From Thiothrix subterranea (lineage in GTDB: Bacteria > Pseudomonadota > Gammaproteobacteria > Thiotrichales > Thiotrichaceae): 64,000 nucleotides of DNA. The stretch is taken from assembly GCF_030930995.1 (NCBI RefSeq), contig NZ_CP133217.1:186001-250000 (forward strand). The letters are read 5' to 3'. How positions within the stretch are numbered: position 1 is the first letter of the stretch; each line of letters begins with the position of its first letter. The notes beneath the pieces were generated by a model. That model saw nothing but the letters and a program-made list of their open reading frames with translations. It was not told the origin of the DNA and ran no database searches. Made by a program: the position numbers and the translations under genes. This document shows, piece by piece, positions 1-9,817 of this stretch.

Positions 1-363
1 CTTGGAATCATCGGCAATGCAAACAAACTTGTCGCTTGCACCAGCAACGATCTTTTCGCGAGTCAATGCCCCGCCGCCGCCTTTCACCAAGTGCAAATGT
101 TCGTTGGACTCATCCGCACCATCGACGTACAGCGACAATTGCCCTGCTTCATTCAAATCCAACACGCGGAAACCGTGCGCTTCCAAGCGGTTGGCACTGG
201 CGATGGAGCTGGCAACCGTCGCTTCCACTTTATGCTTAATTCCCGCCAGCAGGTCGATGAAGTGGTTGGCGGTCGAACCCGTGCCAATTCCCACGATCAT
301 GCCCGGTTGGACATATACCAGCGCGGCTTCTGCTGCCGCTTTTTTCATAGCATCTTGGCTCAT
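1..363 (-). CDS. rpiA: Ribose-5-phosphate isomerase A, N-terminal part (cut by window edge)
   Basis: Interconverts ribose 5-phosphate and ribulose 5-phosphate in the non-oxidative pentose phosphate pathway (cytosolic). The minus strand from an ATG at 363 reads [18 protein letters not shown], then the RpiA signatures [12 protein letters not shown] (about residues 27-38), the YVDGADE active-site segment and the [11 protein letters not shown] loop. About 121 residues are present of a usual 215-225; the rest lies outside the window. It is divergent from ilvA with a 93-bp gap, an arrangement common in gammaproteobacteria. The family call is secure. Confidence 0.93.
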   Translation of the reverse strand, partial: MSQDAMKKAAAEAALVYVQPGMIVGIGTGSTANHFIDLLAGIKHKVEATVASSIASANRLEAHGFRVLDLNEAGQLSLYVDGADESNEHLHLVKGGGGALTREKIVAGASDKFVCIADDSK

Positions 364-456
364 AAACTTTCCTGTGATGTTGCAAAAATCTTTCTCAAAC
401 CTGAGTTTGCAATATACTAGCCCACACGTAAAGGCAGAGCCGCAAAAGTTGGAATT

Positions 457-1968
457 ATGAACAAATCGCTGATCAAACGCATTCTCACCGCCCGCGTCTA
501 TGACGTGGCTATCGAAACTCCGCTGGAACGGGCACGTAGCTTGAGTACACGGCTGGGCAATGAAATTTACCTGAAGCGCGAAGACTTGCAGCCGGTGTTT
601 TCCTTCAAGCTGCGCGGCGCATTCAACAAAATGTTTTTGCTCTCGCCGGAAGAACGCGCCCACGGAGTTGTCGCTGCCTCCGCAGGCAATCACGCACAAG
701 GCGTGGCACTTTCCGGTTCAAAACTCGGCATTAAAACCACCATCGTCATGCCCGTCACCACGCCCGACATCAAGGTGAACGCAGTGAAGGCGTTTGGTGG
801 CAATGCGGTCTTGCATGGCAATTCCTACGACGAAGCCTATGCTTACGCCCGCGAACTCGAACGCGAACACCAGATGACGTTTGTACACCCGTTCGATGAT
901 CTTGACGTGATCGCGGGGCAAGGCACGATTGGCATGGAAATCTTGCGCCAACATTCCGACCCGATTGAAGCGGTATTCTTGTGCGTTGGCGGCGGCGGCT
1001 TGATTGCAGGCGTGGGCAGTTACCTCAAATACCTCTACCCCAACATCAAAATCATCGGGGTAGAACACGAAGAAGCGCCCACCTTGCACGCCTCCTTAGC
1101 AGCGGGCGAACGGGTGCAACTGGCGCAAGTCGGTACATTTGCCGATGGTGCTGCGGTCAAACTGATCGGTGAAAACACTTTCGAGATTGCCAAACATATC
1201 GTTGATGAAGTGATTTTGGTCAGTACCGACGAAACCTGCGCTGCCATCAAAGATGTGTTTGAAGACACCCGCACCTTGCTCGAACCGGCAGGCGCGTTAG
1301 CCGTTGCGGGCATTAAGAAATACGTGGCACGCGAAAACATTCAGGGCAAACACCTGATTGCCACCGCGAGTGGTGCAAATATCAACTTCGACCGCTTGCG
1401 CCACGTCGCCGAACGCGCTGAGTTGGGCGAAGGGCGCGAAATGTTGCTGGCGGTAACGATTCCTGAAAGACCGGGCAGTTTCCGCGAATTCTGCCACGAC
1501 ATTAGCAACCGCCCGATTACCGAATTCAACTACCGCTATGCCGATGCGCGGGACGCGCAAGTATTCGCGGGGGTGAAGATTGCGGGTAAGCAGGAACGCG
1601 CTACCTTGCTGGGGGATTTGCAGGCGAAAGGCTATTCTGTCACCGACTTGACCGATAACGAGGTGGCAAAAATTCACCTGCGCTACATGGTGGGTGGGCA
1701 TTCTAATGGGGCGGAGCATGAAGTGCTGTACCGTTTTACCTTCCCCGAACGCCCCGGTGCGTTGCTGCATTTCCTCACGAGCATGAGCGCGGGGTGGAAT
1801 ATTAGCTTGTTCCACTACCGCAATCATGGCTCAGATTTCGGGCGCGTGTTGGTGGGAATGCAAGTGCCAGCGCAGGAACGCGGCGAGTTCTGCGAGTTTC
1901 TGGAGAAGCTGGGGTATGAGTATTGGGATGAGACTGAGAATCCGGCATATCAGCGATTTTTAGGCTGA
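457..1968 (+). CDS. ilvA: Threonine ammonia-lyase, biosynthetic
   Basis: PLP enzyme that deaminates threonine to 2-oxobutanoate, the first committed step of isoleucine synthesis. At 503 residues it matches the long, allosteric biosynthetic form. The PLP lysine is K51 in SFKLRGAFN, and the phosphate-binding glycine loop [11 protein letters not shown] lies near residue 180. The region after about residue 325 contains two ACT-like regulatory segments ([13 protein letters not shown] and [13 protein letters not shown]), which in this family bind isoleucine and valine. It is divergent from rpiA and overlaps the 3' end of rsuA tail-to-tail by 19 bp. Confidence 0.95.
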   Translation: MNKSLIKRILTARVYDVAIETPLERARSLSTRLGNEIYLKREDLQPVFSFKLRGAFNKMFLLSPEERAHGVVAASAGNHAQGVALSGSKLGIKTTIVMPVTTPDIKVNAVKAFGGNAVLHGNSYDEAYAYARELEREHQMTFVHPFDDLDVIAGQGTIGMEILRQHSDPIEAVFLCVGGGGLIAGVGSYLKYLYPNIKIIGVEHEEAPTLHASLAAGERVQLAQVGTFADGAAVKLIGENTFEIAKHIVDEVILVSTDETCAAIKDVFEDTRTLLEPAGALAVAGIKKYVARENIQGKHLIATASGANINFDRLRHVAERAELGEGREMLLAVTIPERPGSFREFCHDISNRPITEFNYRYADARDAQVFAGVKIAGKQERATLLGDLQAKGYSVTDLTDNEVAKIHLRYMVGGHSNGAEHEVLYRFTFPERPGALLHFLTSMSAGWNISLFHYRNHGSDFGRVLVGMQVPAQERGEFCEFLEKLGYEYWDETENPAYQRFLG

Positions 1969-2657
1969 ATCCCGTCCTTTTCACCAACCGTCAACTCCCG
2001 CCACTCACCCGGCGGGAGTTCTGCATCCAGCACCAGCCCACCAATCCGCTCGCGGTGCAACGCCTCCACCCGATTCCCCACTGCCGCCAACATCCGCTTC
2101 ACCTGATGGTATTTCCCCTCAGAAATCGTAATCCGCGCCTGATTGTCCGGTAAAATCTCCACCTCCGCCGGTTTGGTCAGCCCCTTTTCGCCATTTAATT
2201 GCACCCCAGCACGCAAGGCTTGCGCCCCCGCCTCCGACAACTCCCACGCCAACGTTGCCAAATACGTTTTCGGCACATGGTGTTTCGGCGCGGAAATCCG
2301 GTGCGACCAATCGCCGTCATTGGTGAGCAACAACAAACCCGTCGTATCCTTATCCAAGCGTCCCACCACATGCAGCGTTTTGCGATGCGGATGATCAATC
2401 AAATCCAACACCGTAGGGTGCTCAGGGTCTTCACGCGCACTCACCACGCCTGCGGGTTTATGCAACATCACATAAATATCACCCGGCAAAGTCAGCGGCG
2501 CATCGTCCAACGTCACTACCGCCGTGGTCGGCTCAATGTGCGTAGACGTTTTCGTCACGCGCATCCCATCCACCTCCACCCATCCACACCGAATGGCTTT
2601 TTGTGCATCCACCCGCGTGAGAGCGGCGGACTGACTGACGAACTGATCTAAACGCAT
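1950..2657 (-). CDS. rsuA: 16S rRNA pseudouridine(516) synthase
   Basis: Converts U516 of 16S rRNA to pseudouridine. The start at 2657 gives 235 residues beginning MRLDQFVSQ, close to the 231-residue E. coli RsuA. An ATG 78 bp upstream would add a hydrophobic stretch that does not belong to the family. An S4 RNA-binding domain occupies about residues 1-50. The catalytic motif GRLDKDTTGLLLLTNDG follows near residue 100, and the C-terminal KYHQVKRMLAAVGNRV segment is typical of the RsuA/RluE group. It is divergent from pilU. RluE or RluF is less likely because of the S4 domain and the length. Confidence 0.88.
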   Translation of the reverse strand: MRLDQFVSQSAALTRVDAQKAIRCGWVEVDGMRVTKTSTHIEPTTAVVTLDDAPLTLPGDIYVMLHKPAGVVSAREDPEHPTVLDLIDHPHRKTLHVVGRLDKDTTGLLLLTNDGDWSHRISAPKHHVPKTYLATLAWELSEAGAQALRAGVQLNGEKGLTKPAEVEILPDNQARITISEGKYHQVKRMLAAVGNRVEALHRERIGGLVLDAELPPGEWRELTVGEKDGIQPKNR

Positions 2658-2709
2658 GATAGGGTTACTGCTATACTGGAAAAAACCAACAACAATAAAG
2701 GCAACTTTC

Positions 2710-3888
2710 ATGAAACTCAAAGAATATCTACGCATCCTCGCCCATTACGACGGCTCCGACCTGTATTTAACCGCCGATCTCGAACCCAAAGCCAAATTCC
2801 AAGGCAAGCTCAAAGCCGTCGATAAAGTCATCATGACGCCGGAAATGCTCAAAGCAATGGCTTACGAATTGATGAACCCCGAACAGCAGCAACAGTTTGA
2901 AAAGAAACCCGAAATGAACCTCGCCATCAGCGAAGAAGGCATCGGACGTTTCCGCGTCAACATCTTCAAGCAACGCCACAAAATCGCGATGGTGATCCGC
3001 AATATCAAAACCGACATCCCCAACGCCGACAAACTCGGCCTACCGCAAGTTTTGAAAGACGTGATCATGGAAAAGCGCGGGCTGATCCTGTTCGTCGGCG
3101 GCACAGGTTCGGGTAAATCCACCTCACTGGCGGCACTGATCGACCACCGCAACGCCAGTGCGGACGGGCACATCATCACCATCGAAGACCCGGTGGAATA
3201 CGTGCATCCGCACAAAAAATGTATCATCAACCAGCGCGAGGTTGGCGTAGACACCGACAGCTACGAAGACGCGCTCAAAAACACCCTGCGCCAAGCCCCC
3301 GACGTGATTTTAATCGGCGAAATCCGCGCCCAAGAAACCATGGAACACGCCCTCGCCTTCGCCGAAACTGGGCATTTGTGCCTTTCCACCCTGCACGCCA
3401 ACAACGCCAACCAAGCACTCGACCGCATTATCAACTTCTTCCCCGAAGAACGCCGCCACCAATTGCTGATGGATTTATCCCTCAACCTCAAAGCCTTCGT
3501 CTCGCAACGCCTGATCCCAACCGTGGACGGCAAGCGCGTTGCCGCCATCGAAATCCTGCTCGGCACGCCAATGGTGCGCGACCTGATCATGAAAGGCGAC
3601 GTGCACGCCATCAAAGAAACGATGGAGAAGTCCGAAGAACAAGGAATGCAAACCTTCGACAGCCACTTATACAAGCTGTATCTGGCGGGGCAAATTTCAC
3701 TGGCGGAAACCTTGCGCAATGCCGATTCGCCTAGCAATTTGAAGCTGAAGATTAACTTGTCGGGGAATTTGAATAAGCCGCGTCCGACGGCTGCCGCACC
3801 TGCGCCAGAGGCAAAGCCCAAGGCGGCGGATGAGAATTTCATGGCGAAATTGTCGTTGCAACCGAAGCCGGAAGCAGAATTGACGTAA
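2710..3888 (+). CDS. pilU: Type IV pilus retraction ATPase, PilT/PilU family
   Basis: Hexameric cytoplasmic ATPase that powers type IV pilus retraction and twitching. It has 392 residues from the ATG at 2710. The Walker A motif GGTGSGKS lies near residues 129-136, the Walker B region DVILIGEIR near 198, and conserved histidine motifs of the PilT family (TGHLCLSTLHANN) follow. The rather long N-terminus beginning MKLKEYLRILAHYDGSDLYL and the alanine/proline-rich tail favour PilU over PilT. It is convergent with argS, with stop codons directly abutting (3888/3889). No other pilus gene is nearby. Confidence 0.88.
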   Translation: MKLKEYLRILAHYDGSDLYLTADLEPKAKFQGKLKAVDKVIMTPEMLKAMAYELMNPEQQQQFEKKPEMNLAISEEGIGRFRVNIFKQRHKIAMVIRNIKTDIPNADKLGLPQVLKDVIMEKRGLILFVGGTGSGKSTSLAALIDHRNASADGHIITIEDPVEYVHPHKKCIINQREVGVDTDSYEDALKNTLRQAPDVILIGEIRAQETMEHALAFAETGHLCLSTLHANNANQALDRIINFFPEERRHQLLMDLSLNLKAFVSQRLIPTVDGKRVAAIEILLGTPMVRDLIMKGDVHAIKETMEKSEEQGMQTFDSHLYKLYLAGQISLAETLRNADSPSNLKLKINLSGNLNKPRPTAAAPAPEAKPKAADENFMAKLSLQPKPEAELT

Positions 3889-5649
3889 TTACATCCGCTC
3901 CAACACCCCAATCCCCAGCAAACCCAAGCCAGTTTGCAGGGTTTGCGCCGTCAAATTCGCCAACTGCAAACGGCTGTTACGCACGTCCTCCGCCACACCG
4001 TCTTTCAAGATCGGGCAGGCTTCGTAGAAGCTCATGAAGTTACCCGCCAACTCATACAAATACGTGCAAAGATGGTTTGGCAAACCCTCTTTCGCCACGC
4101 TATCCGTCGCTTCGGTGAATTGCAGCAATTTCATCGCCAAGGTGCGTTCAGCGATTTCATGCAGCGAAATGGAGGAGCTAATCGCCTCCGCATCCACGCC
4201 TGCGCGACGGAAAATGCTCTTAATCCGCGCATACGCATACTGCAAATACGGCGCAGTATTGCCCTCGAAACTCAGCATGGTTTCCCAGTTAAAAATATAA
4301 TCCGAGTTGCGGTTTTTGGACAGGTCGGCGTATTTCACCGCGCCAATGCCGACCGTGCGAGCGATGTCATGACGTTCCGCCTCACCCAATTCCGGGTTCT
4401 TAGCGGTAACGAGGGTGAACGCACGTTCTTCCGCCTCCACCAACAAATCCACCAGTTTCACCGTGCCGCCGGTACGGGTTTTGAACGGCTTGCCATCTTC
4501 GCCCTGCATATTGCCGAACGGCATGTGTTCGAGCGCCACGCCTTCGCGCACAAAGCCTGCTTTACGCGCCAACAAAAACACCTGCTGAAAATGCAACGCT
4601 TGGCGGGCATCGGTGAAATACAGGGAACGGTCGATATTCAGCACCCCGCTACGGTAGCGCAATGCAGCAAGGTCAGTGGTCGCATACAAATAGCCGCCGC
4701 CGGTTTTCTGCACAATGATCGGCGTAATGCTGCCGTCTTTGTTTTTGAATTCGTCGAGAAACGCGCATTGTGCGCCCTGATTTTCTACTAGTAAGCCTTG
4801 CGCCTGTAACTCGCTGACAATATTAGCTAAATCGGCGTTGTAGGCACTTTCCGGCATCACATCCGCACGGGTCAGGGAAACACCCAAACGTTCGTAAACC
4901 TCTTCGCAATGGTGCAAGGAAATGTCGATGAATTGCTGCCACAGCGCGTGACATTCTGCATCACCGGCTTGCAGTTTCACCACGTAATCACGCGCCGCAT
5001 CGGCAAAAGCGGGTTCAGCATCGAAACGCTGTTTGGCTTCGCGGTAGAAGGTTTCGAGGTCGGCAAGTTGGGGTGCGACACCGCTCACCCCGCCGTTTTG
5101 CTCGGCAATGCTGACCATGTGCGCGATCAGCATCCCGAATTGTGTACCCCAGTCACCGACGTGGTTTTGGCGAATAACCTTGTGTCCCTGGAATTCGAGG
5201 ACGCGGGCAACGGCATCACCGATGATGGTGGAGCGCAAATGTCCAACGTGCATTTCCTTGGCGAGATTCGGCCCCGAATAATCGACCACGATGGTTTGTG
5301 AAGAGGGCGAATGCCATTCGCCCCTACCATCCCCCGTAGGGGCGAATGGCATTCGCCCTCCCAATGCTTCTGATAACCACTTATTTTTCAAATAGATATT
5401 GATAAAACCGGGGCCTGCAACTTCGAGTTTGTCGGCGAGATCAGACAAATCCAGCACTTCCAACAAGCGCGTTGCCAGTTCTCGCGGGTTGGTTTTCAAC
5501 TGCTTGGCGGCTGCCATCACGCCGTTAGCTTGGTAGTTGCCGAATTCGGGGCGGGCGGAGGGTTTCACAATGGCGGTCACGGTATCAGGTGCGCCGAGTG
5601 TGTGCAGCGCGGCGGTAATGCGGTCATCAAGCAGTTGGCGAATATTCAT
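3889..5649 (-). CDS. argS: Arginyl-tRNA synthetase with an in-frame palindromic insertion
   Basis: Class Ia synthetase charging tRNA-Arg. It has 586 residues with the N-terminal Arg-S domain, the HIGH-type motif HVGH just after PNLAKEM, the KFKTR-type loop [14 protein letters not shown] in place of KMSKS, and the conserved C-terminus LGIGVLERM. Residues about 97-116 (around [14 protein letters not shown]) are encoded by a 58-bp perfect hairpin repeat inserted just before the conserved QTIVVDYS strand. In typical ArgRS this stretch is an unrelated variable linker. The frame is intact across it, so the enzyme is probably functional. As a single essential gene it is unlikely to be dead. Confidence 0.95.
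   Translation of the reverse strand: MNIRQLLDDRITAALHTLGAPDTVTAIVKPSARPEFGNYQANGVMAAAKQLKTNPRELATRLLEVLDLSDLADKLEVAGPGFINIYLKNKWLSEALGGRMPFAPTGDGRGEWHSPSSQTIVVDYSGPNLAKEMHVGHLRSTIIGDAVARVLEFQGHKVIRQNHVGDWGTQFGMLIAHMVSIAEQNGGVSGVAPQLADLETFYREAKQRFDAEPAFADAARDYVVKLQAGDAECHALWQQFIDISLHHCEEVYERLGVSLTRADVMPESAYNADLANIVSELQAQGLLVENQGAQCAFLDEFKNKDGSITPIIVQKTGGGYLYATTDLAALRYRSGVLNIDRSLYFTDARQALHFQQVFLLARKAGFVREGVALEHMPFGNMQGEDGKPFKTRTGGTVKLVDLLVEAEERAFTLVTAKNPELGEAERHDIARTVGIGAVKYADLSKNRNSDYIFNWETMLSFEGNTAPYLQYAYARIKSIFRRAGVDAEAISSSISLHEIAERTLAMKLLQFTEATDSVAKEGLPNHLCTYLYELAGNFMSFYEACPILKDGVAEDVRNSRLQLANLTAQTLQTGLGLLGIGVLERM
5303..5360. repeat. Palindromic repeat family A, copy 1, inside argS
   Basis: A 58-bp element with two perfectly complementary 25-base arms (left arm begins GAGGGCGAATGCC, right arm ends GGCATTCGCCCTC) around an 8-base loop CATCCCCC. 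It lies wholly inside the argS reading frame. A second, diverged copy is at 30876-30937 with the same GAGGGCG ends and CCGTAGGGGCG core. This is a MITE- or REP-like mobile palindrome. Confidence 0.85.
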
Positions 5650-5747
5650 CAGACTCTTCGGGTGTGGGCAAAAAGGGGATTTTAGGCGGGTTGCGGGGTA
5701 GAATCCACTTTCTACAAGAGGATTCTCACGATTGAAGGATTAGTAGG

Positions 5748-6482
5748 ATGGGACGGTTGACATTGGTGGATGGGCGCGTGCTGGATTATCAGGTACGGCA
5801 ATCAGCGCGAGCGAAATACATGCGGATGAACCTGTCGGCTGACAAGGGGTTGGTGGTGACACAGCCGGTCGGGGTGGGTGAGCAACAGTTACGTGACTGG
5901 ATTCATGGCAAACTGGACTGGATTACTGACAACCTGCCCAAGGTGGAACGTTATACCGCACCCCTGATGGATGCGCCTGCCCTGCCTGAATACCTTGAGT
6001 TTCCGGTCACGGGCGAACGTTTCCGGCTGGTGTATACACCCACCTCGCGCCACAATATTGCGGCGGATATTGGGGATGATGGCACGCTGACCCTTTCCGG
6101 CGCGGTTGGCAACCCAGAACATTGCCGTTACGTGCTGCGTGAGTGGACGAAAAACTACGCCCGCTACCATCTGGGGCAGATGCTGCAACAACTGGCGACG
6201 CAGACCGGTCTGGGTTACGTCAGTTACAGTGTGAAGGGGCAGGAAACGCGCTGGGGAAGCTGTTCCACCCGTGGCAATATCAACCTCAACTACAAGCTGG
6301 TGCTGCTGCCGGTGGAATGGGTGCGTTACACCCTGATTCATGAACTTTGCCATACCGTGGAAATGAACCATTCCACGCGGTTTTGGGCGCTGGTGGCGAA
6401 GTTTGCGCCGGACTACAAGGCGATCCACGCGCAGATGAAGGGCGCAATGCAATACCTGCCGGACTGGACGAAGGGCGGCTGA
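5748..6482 (+). CDS. YgjP-like metallopeptidase domain protein (DUF45, M48 family)
   Basis: Predicted zinc metalloprotease of the YgjP/WSS1-like group; its substrate is unknown. It has 244 residues. The zinc motif HELCHTVEMNH (HExxH with the third histidine three residues on) lies near residue 199 and is preceded by the family's TRWGSCSTRGNINLNYKLVLLP block. The N-terminus VDYQVRQSARAKYMRM matches the usual β-rich start. It stands alone between divergent argS and convergent yciA. The ATG at 5748 follows a weak purine-rich stretch (GGATTAGTAGG). Confidence 0.85.
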   Translation: MGRLTLVDGRVLDYQVRQSARAKYMRMNLSADKGLVVTQPVGVGEQQLRDWIHGKLDWITDNLPKVERYTAPLMDAPALPEYLEFPVTGERFRLVYTPTSRHNIAADIGDDGTLTLSGAVGNPEHCRYVLREWTKNYARYHLGQMLQQLATQTGLGYVSYSVKGQETRWGSCSTRGNINLNYKLVLLPVEWVRYTLIHELCHTVEMNHSTRFWALVAKFAPDYKAIHAQMKGAMQYLPDWTKGG

Positions 6483-6485
6483 GGC

Positions 6486-6878
6486 TTACAGCGGGCGTTT
6501 GTTGCCGTCTGCGTCGATGGCGACGTAGGTGAAATCGGCCTCGGTCACTTGCCAGCGCAGTTCGGTTTCGCTGCCGTGCCACAGCGGTTTGACCCACACT
6601 TGCAGGTGCAAGGTGATGGAAGTCTTGCCGATTTTCACCACATCGCCGTAACAGCACACTACGTCACCGACATTCACCGGGCGGATGAATTTCATGCTAT
6701 TGACTGCCACCGTCACTATTCTGCCCTTGGCAATTTCCTTGGCGAAGATGCCGCCTGCCATGTCCATCTGCGAGAGAATCCAGCCGCCGAAGATGTCGCC
6801 GTTGGGGTTGGTGTCCTTGGGCATGGCGAGGGTGCGTAGGATCAGGGTTCCGCGTGGGTGGAGGGTGTTAGCGGTCAT
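6486..6878 (-). CDS. yciA: Acyl-CoA thioesterase, YciA-like hotdog protein
   Basis: Hydrolyses acyl-CoA thioesters in the cytosol. At 130 residues it is the usual size for YciA. The hotdog-fold signature NPNGDIFGGWILSQMDMAGGIFA (Asn/Asp active-site region, split across residues 25-47) is clear. It is followed by VTVAVNSMKFIRPVNVGDVVCCYG, which is typical of BFIT/YciA enzymes. It ends 3 bp from the YgjP-like gene in convergent orientation and its own upstream gap carries the promoter region of the next gene. The exact substrate range is not predictable. Confidence 0.88.
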   Translation of the reverse strand: MTANTLHPRGTLILRTLAMPKDTNPNGDIFGGWILSQMDMAGGIFAKEIAKGRIVTVAVNSMKFIRPVNVGDVVCCYGDVVKIGKTSITLHLQVWVKPLWHGSETELRWQVTEADFTYVAIDADGNKRPL

Positions 6879-7092
6879 GGGCGAGTCCTTACAGGGAGAT
6901 GGTATATTTTTCGATAGGATTGATCATACCGTTAAAACCCAGTAGCGCCCACCTTCCTCCAGCACCTGATTCAGCAACGTACCATTTTCTCAGCACATAA
7001 TGCCCTCACGCCACCCATTTAAATAAATCTATTAAGATGACGAGTTTATTTATGGTATTGTCAAGACACGACTAGCAGCCGTCAGGGAAATT

Positions 7093-8867
7093 ATGCCAAC
7101 TGAAATCCGCTTTGGCGCATTTGTGCGCGAAATTACGCTTCAGCAGCAACAAATATCCTACAACAACCTCACGCCTAAAGTGTGGCACGCCGCTGATGGA
7201 AGTGAAATCCCCTACCGCGCCCCCAAAATCCACCTGCGCTGGATTGATGCTTACCGCCTGATTCAACCCTACATCAGCAGCCGCCTGATGGAGCAAGTGC
7301 AAGCCGTTGTTCCACTCGCGCTATACCTCGTGCTGTTCCAAATTTTTGTGCTGCAACAAGGTGTCACCGATGCTGGCCTCATTACTGGCGGCTTAGTCGC
7401 GGTGATTCTCGGCTTGATGTTTTTTATCGAGGGTTTAAAAGTCGGTCTGATGCCGTTTGGCGAAGCACTCGGCAATACGCTCCCCGCCAAAGCCACCTTG
7501 CCGGTGGTACTCAGCATCGTCTTTCTGCTCGGCATTGGTGTCACCTTTGCCGAACCCGCCATTGGCGCATTGAAAGCTGCCGGGCAAATTGTACAAATCG
7601 AATCCGCTCCCTACCTCTACGCCATGCTCAACGAATGGGCAGAAGTGCTGGTGTTAGGGGTCGGGATTGGCGTCGGTGCTGCCGCCATCCTCGGCACACT
7701 GCGCCTGCTCAATGGCTGGAGTCTGAAACCGCTGATTTACTTATCACTCATCCCCATTCTCGCCCTCACCGTCTTCATGCAATTCGACCCCGAACTCAGC
7801 AAAACCTTGGGGCTGGCGTGGGATAGCGGCGCTGTCACTACCGGCCCTGTCACCGTGCCGCTGGTGCTGGCATTGGGTATCGGTATTGCCGCCGCTGCGG
7901 GCAAAGGGCAATCCTCACTGTCCGGCTTTGGCATTGTCACCTTAGCGTCGCTATTCCCGATCCTCAGTGTGCAATTACTCGCACTGTATCTCGCGTTCAC
8001 CACCACGCCCGCCGAGATCATTGCTGCCGCCGCCCACGCCCAGCAAGCACTGGAACCGGCATGGTATAGCCAAACCCCTTGGCTGGAAATCATCGCTGGT
8101 TTACGCGCCATTGTGCCGCTGGTGCTGTTTTTGCTGCTGGTCATGTGGCTAATCCTCAAGGAAAAACTCCCCGAACCCGGTCAAATCGCCTACGGCATCA
8201 CCCTTGCGGTGATCGGCATGATCATGTTCAACCTTGGTTTAAGCTATGGCTTGGCGAAACTGGGCGGGCAATCCGGCAGCCTGATTCCCGCCGCCTTCAC
8301 CGCGATTGAAGCGGTGACACATAGCCCGTTGTACAGCGCCATACTGGGTTTATCGCTGGCGTTATTGTTTGCGTGGTTGCTGGGGTTTGGGGCAACGTTG
8401 GCAGAACCCGCCCTCAATGCCCTCGGTTTGACGGTCGAAACGCTGACCAACGGTGCATTCCGCAAATCCTTACTCATGTATGCGGTATCATTTGGCGTGG
8501 CGTTTGGCATTGCCTTGGGGGTGGCGAAAATCATCTTCGACCTCCCGCTGGCTTGGTTGCTGATTCCGGGTTATTTATTCGCGGTCATCCTCACTTACCT
8601 GTCTAGCGAAGAATTCGTCAATATCGCGTGGGATAGCGCCGAGTCACCACCGGCCCCGTGACCGTGCCACTGGTGTTAGCGATGGGGCTAGGCGTGGGTA
8701 ATGCGGTCGATGCAATTGAAGGTTTCGGCATCCTCTCAATGGCGTCGATTTGCCCGATTATCTCGGTCATGCTCACCGGCTTGTGGATACGCTGGAAAGT
8801 CAACCGCAAGCAACGTTACTATGACCAAGCCCCCAAACACGCTTCAACCCAAGGTAAACCCGCATGA
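7093..8867 (+). pseudogene. DUF1538 multi-spanning membrane protein, frameshifted near 8643
   Basis: A tandemly duplicated integral membrane protein of the DUF1538 family, thought to be a transporter, with a function that is not established. The first frame runs 7093-8661 (522 residues, about 12 hydrophobic segments) and ends in an aberrant SAESPPAP tail. The next frame resumes at once with VTTGPVTVPLVLAMGLGVG and runs to 8867. The N-terminal half contains the same motif, AVTTGPVTVPLVLALGIG, so the second copy should read straight through. The span is one base short of a multiple of three: a single G appears lost at about 8640-8645. The restored gene would be 591 residues and overlap the first P-II gene by 4 bp. 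It is either a true recent mutation or a sequencing error. Confidence 0.8.
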
Positions 8868-9241
8868 GCAAACGTGAAATTGTTGTCTTGACCGATGTCG
8901 CCCTGATCACCGCGATTGTGCAACGCGGTCTAGCGGATGAAATCGTCAAAGCCGCCCAAGAAGCAGGCGCACAAGGGGCAAGCATCCATTACGCACGCGG
9001 ACGCGGGGTACGCGAACGCCTCGGCATTATGGGCTTAGCCATCGAAGCGGAAAAAGAAGTCATCAATATTGTGGTGTCCACCGACCAGCTCGACCGCGTG
9101 TTTGAGAAAATGTATCTGGCTGGCAAAATGGATACCCCCGGCATGGGCTTTATGTGGGTCACGCCGCTGGAAAAAGCCGCCACCTTCATTCCCCCCGAAA
9201 TCGTCGAACGCCTCACCGATTACCCACGTCAAGGCTCATGA
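8864..9241 (+). CDS. P-II-like signal protein, first copy
   Basis: A 125-residue P-II-superfamily protein, probably a trimeric sensor controlling the adjacent DUF1538 membrane protein (inference from linkage). The family pattern is visible: an N-terminal β-strand (EIVVLTDVALITAIV), the GASIHYARGRG turn leading into the T-loop, and EKEVINIVVSTDQLDRVFEKMY matching the second βαβ unit. The canonical uridylylated tyrosine of GlnB is absent, so this is not GlnB or GlnK. The start codon overlaps the DUF1538 stop (ATGA), implying translational coupling. Confidence 0.82.
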   Translation: MSKREIVVLTDVALITAIVQRGLADEIVKAAQEAGAQGASIHYARGRGVRERLGIMGLAIEAEKEVINIVVSTDQLDRVFEKMYLAGKMDTPGMGFMWVTPLEKAATFIPPEIVERLTDYPRQGS

Positions 9242-9609
9242 GTCCGCCCAGCATGTTAAGCGTCATCCCCACCCTCATTTCACAAAAAGTCATTACCTGC
9301 ATCCTGCCCAAAGGCCGCGCCATGAAGGTAGCCAAAGCCTTAACCAAAGAACGCGGGCTGACCGCAGTGGATATTCATTACGCACGCGGCAACGGGCGAT
9401 TAACCCCGCTACGCTATCGCGGCATTGGCGAAACGTTGGAAAAAGAAGTGCTGACCGTCGCCGTCCCCACCGAACAAGCGGACGAGGTGTTTGCATACAT
9501 CTACGAACTAGCTGAGATCAATCGCCCGCACGGTGGCTTGATGTACATGCACGGCTTACTCGCCGCCACGCCTTACACCTTGCCGGAATTGCCCGAAGAA
9601 GAGGCATAA
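9238..9609 (+). CDS. P-II-like signal protein, second copy
   Basis: A second P-II-superfamily protein of 123 residues starting at the ATG at 9238, which overlaps the previous stop by 4 bp (ATGA). The GLTAVDIHYARGNG segment parallels GASIHYARGRG of the first copy. It is followed by LEKEVLTVAVPTEQADEVFAYIYE, the second βαβ unit. The two copies are clearly paralogous but differ greatly, which could allow heterotrimers or response to two ligands. It is the last gene of the DUF1538 operon; a strong hairpin follows at 9629-9664. Confidence 0.82.
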   Translation: MSPPSMLSVIPTLISQKVITCILPKGRAMKVAKALTKERGLTAVDIHYARGNGRLTPLRYRGIGETLEKEVLTVAVPTEQADEVFAYIYELAEINRPHGGLMYMHGLLAATPYTLPELPEEEA

Positions 9610-9628
9610 TGGTCACAAGCTGACACGC

Positions 9629-9664
9629 AAAAGCCCTTGCAGATTGCGGCCTGCAAGGGCTTTT
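9629..9664. terminator. Hairpin terminator shared by the P-II operon and tRNA-Asn
   Basis: AAAAGCCCTTGCAG pairs with CTGCAAGGGCTTTT around the loop ATTGCGGC. A-runs and T-runs on both sides allow function in both directions, for the P-II operon on plus and tRNA-Asn on minus. A near-identical hairpin with compensatory base changes follows tRNA-Ser at 49008-49044. Confidence 0.85.
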
Positions 9665-9696
9665 GAATCATCATGGTACACCATGATACAGAATGT

Positions 9697-9772
9697 TGGC
9701 TCCTCGAACTGGACTCGAACCAGTGACCCACGGATTAACAGTCCGTTGCTCTACCGACTGAGCTATCGAGGA
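9697..9772 (-). tRNA. tRNA-Asn (anticodon GTT)
   Basis: The minus strand starts TCCTCGATAGCTCAGTCGG and ends with an acceptor strand TCGAGGAGCCA, with CCA encoded. The anticodon GTT (9737-9739) sits in the loop CTGTTAA, and the T-loop is GGTTCGAGTCC. Length is 76 nt including CCA. The cloverleaf pairs fully on inspection. Confidence 0.97.
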
Positions 9773-9817
9773 ACTGTCGGTTTGAGGCGCATATGATATA
9801 GAGCAAACAGAGGTCGG

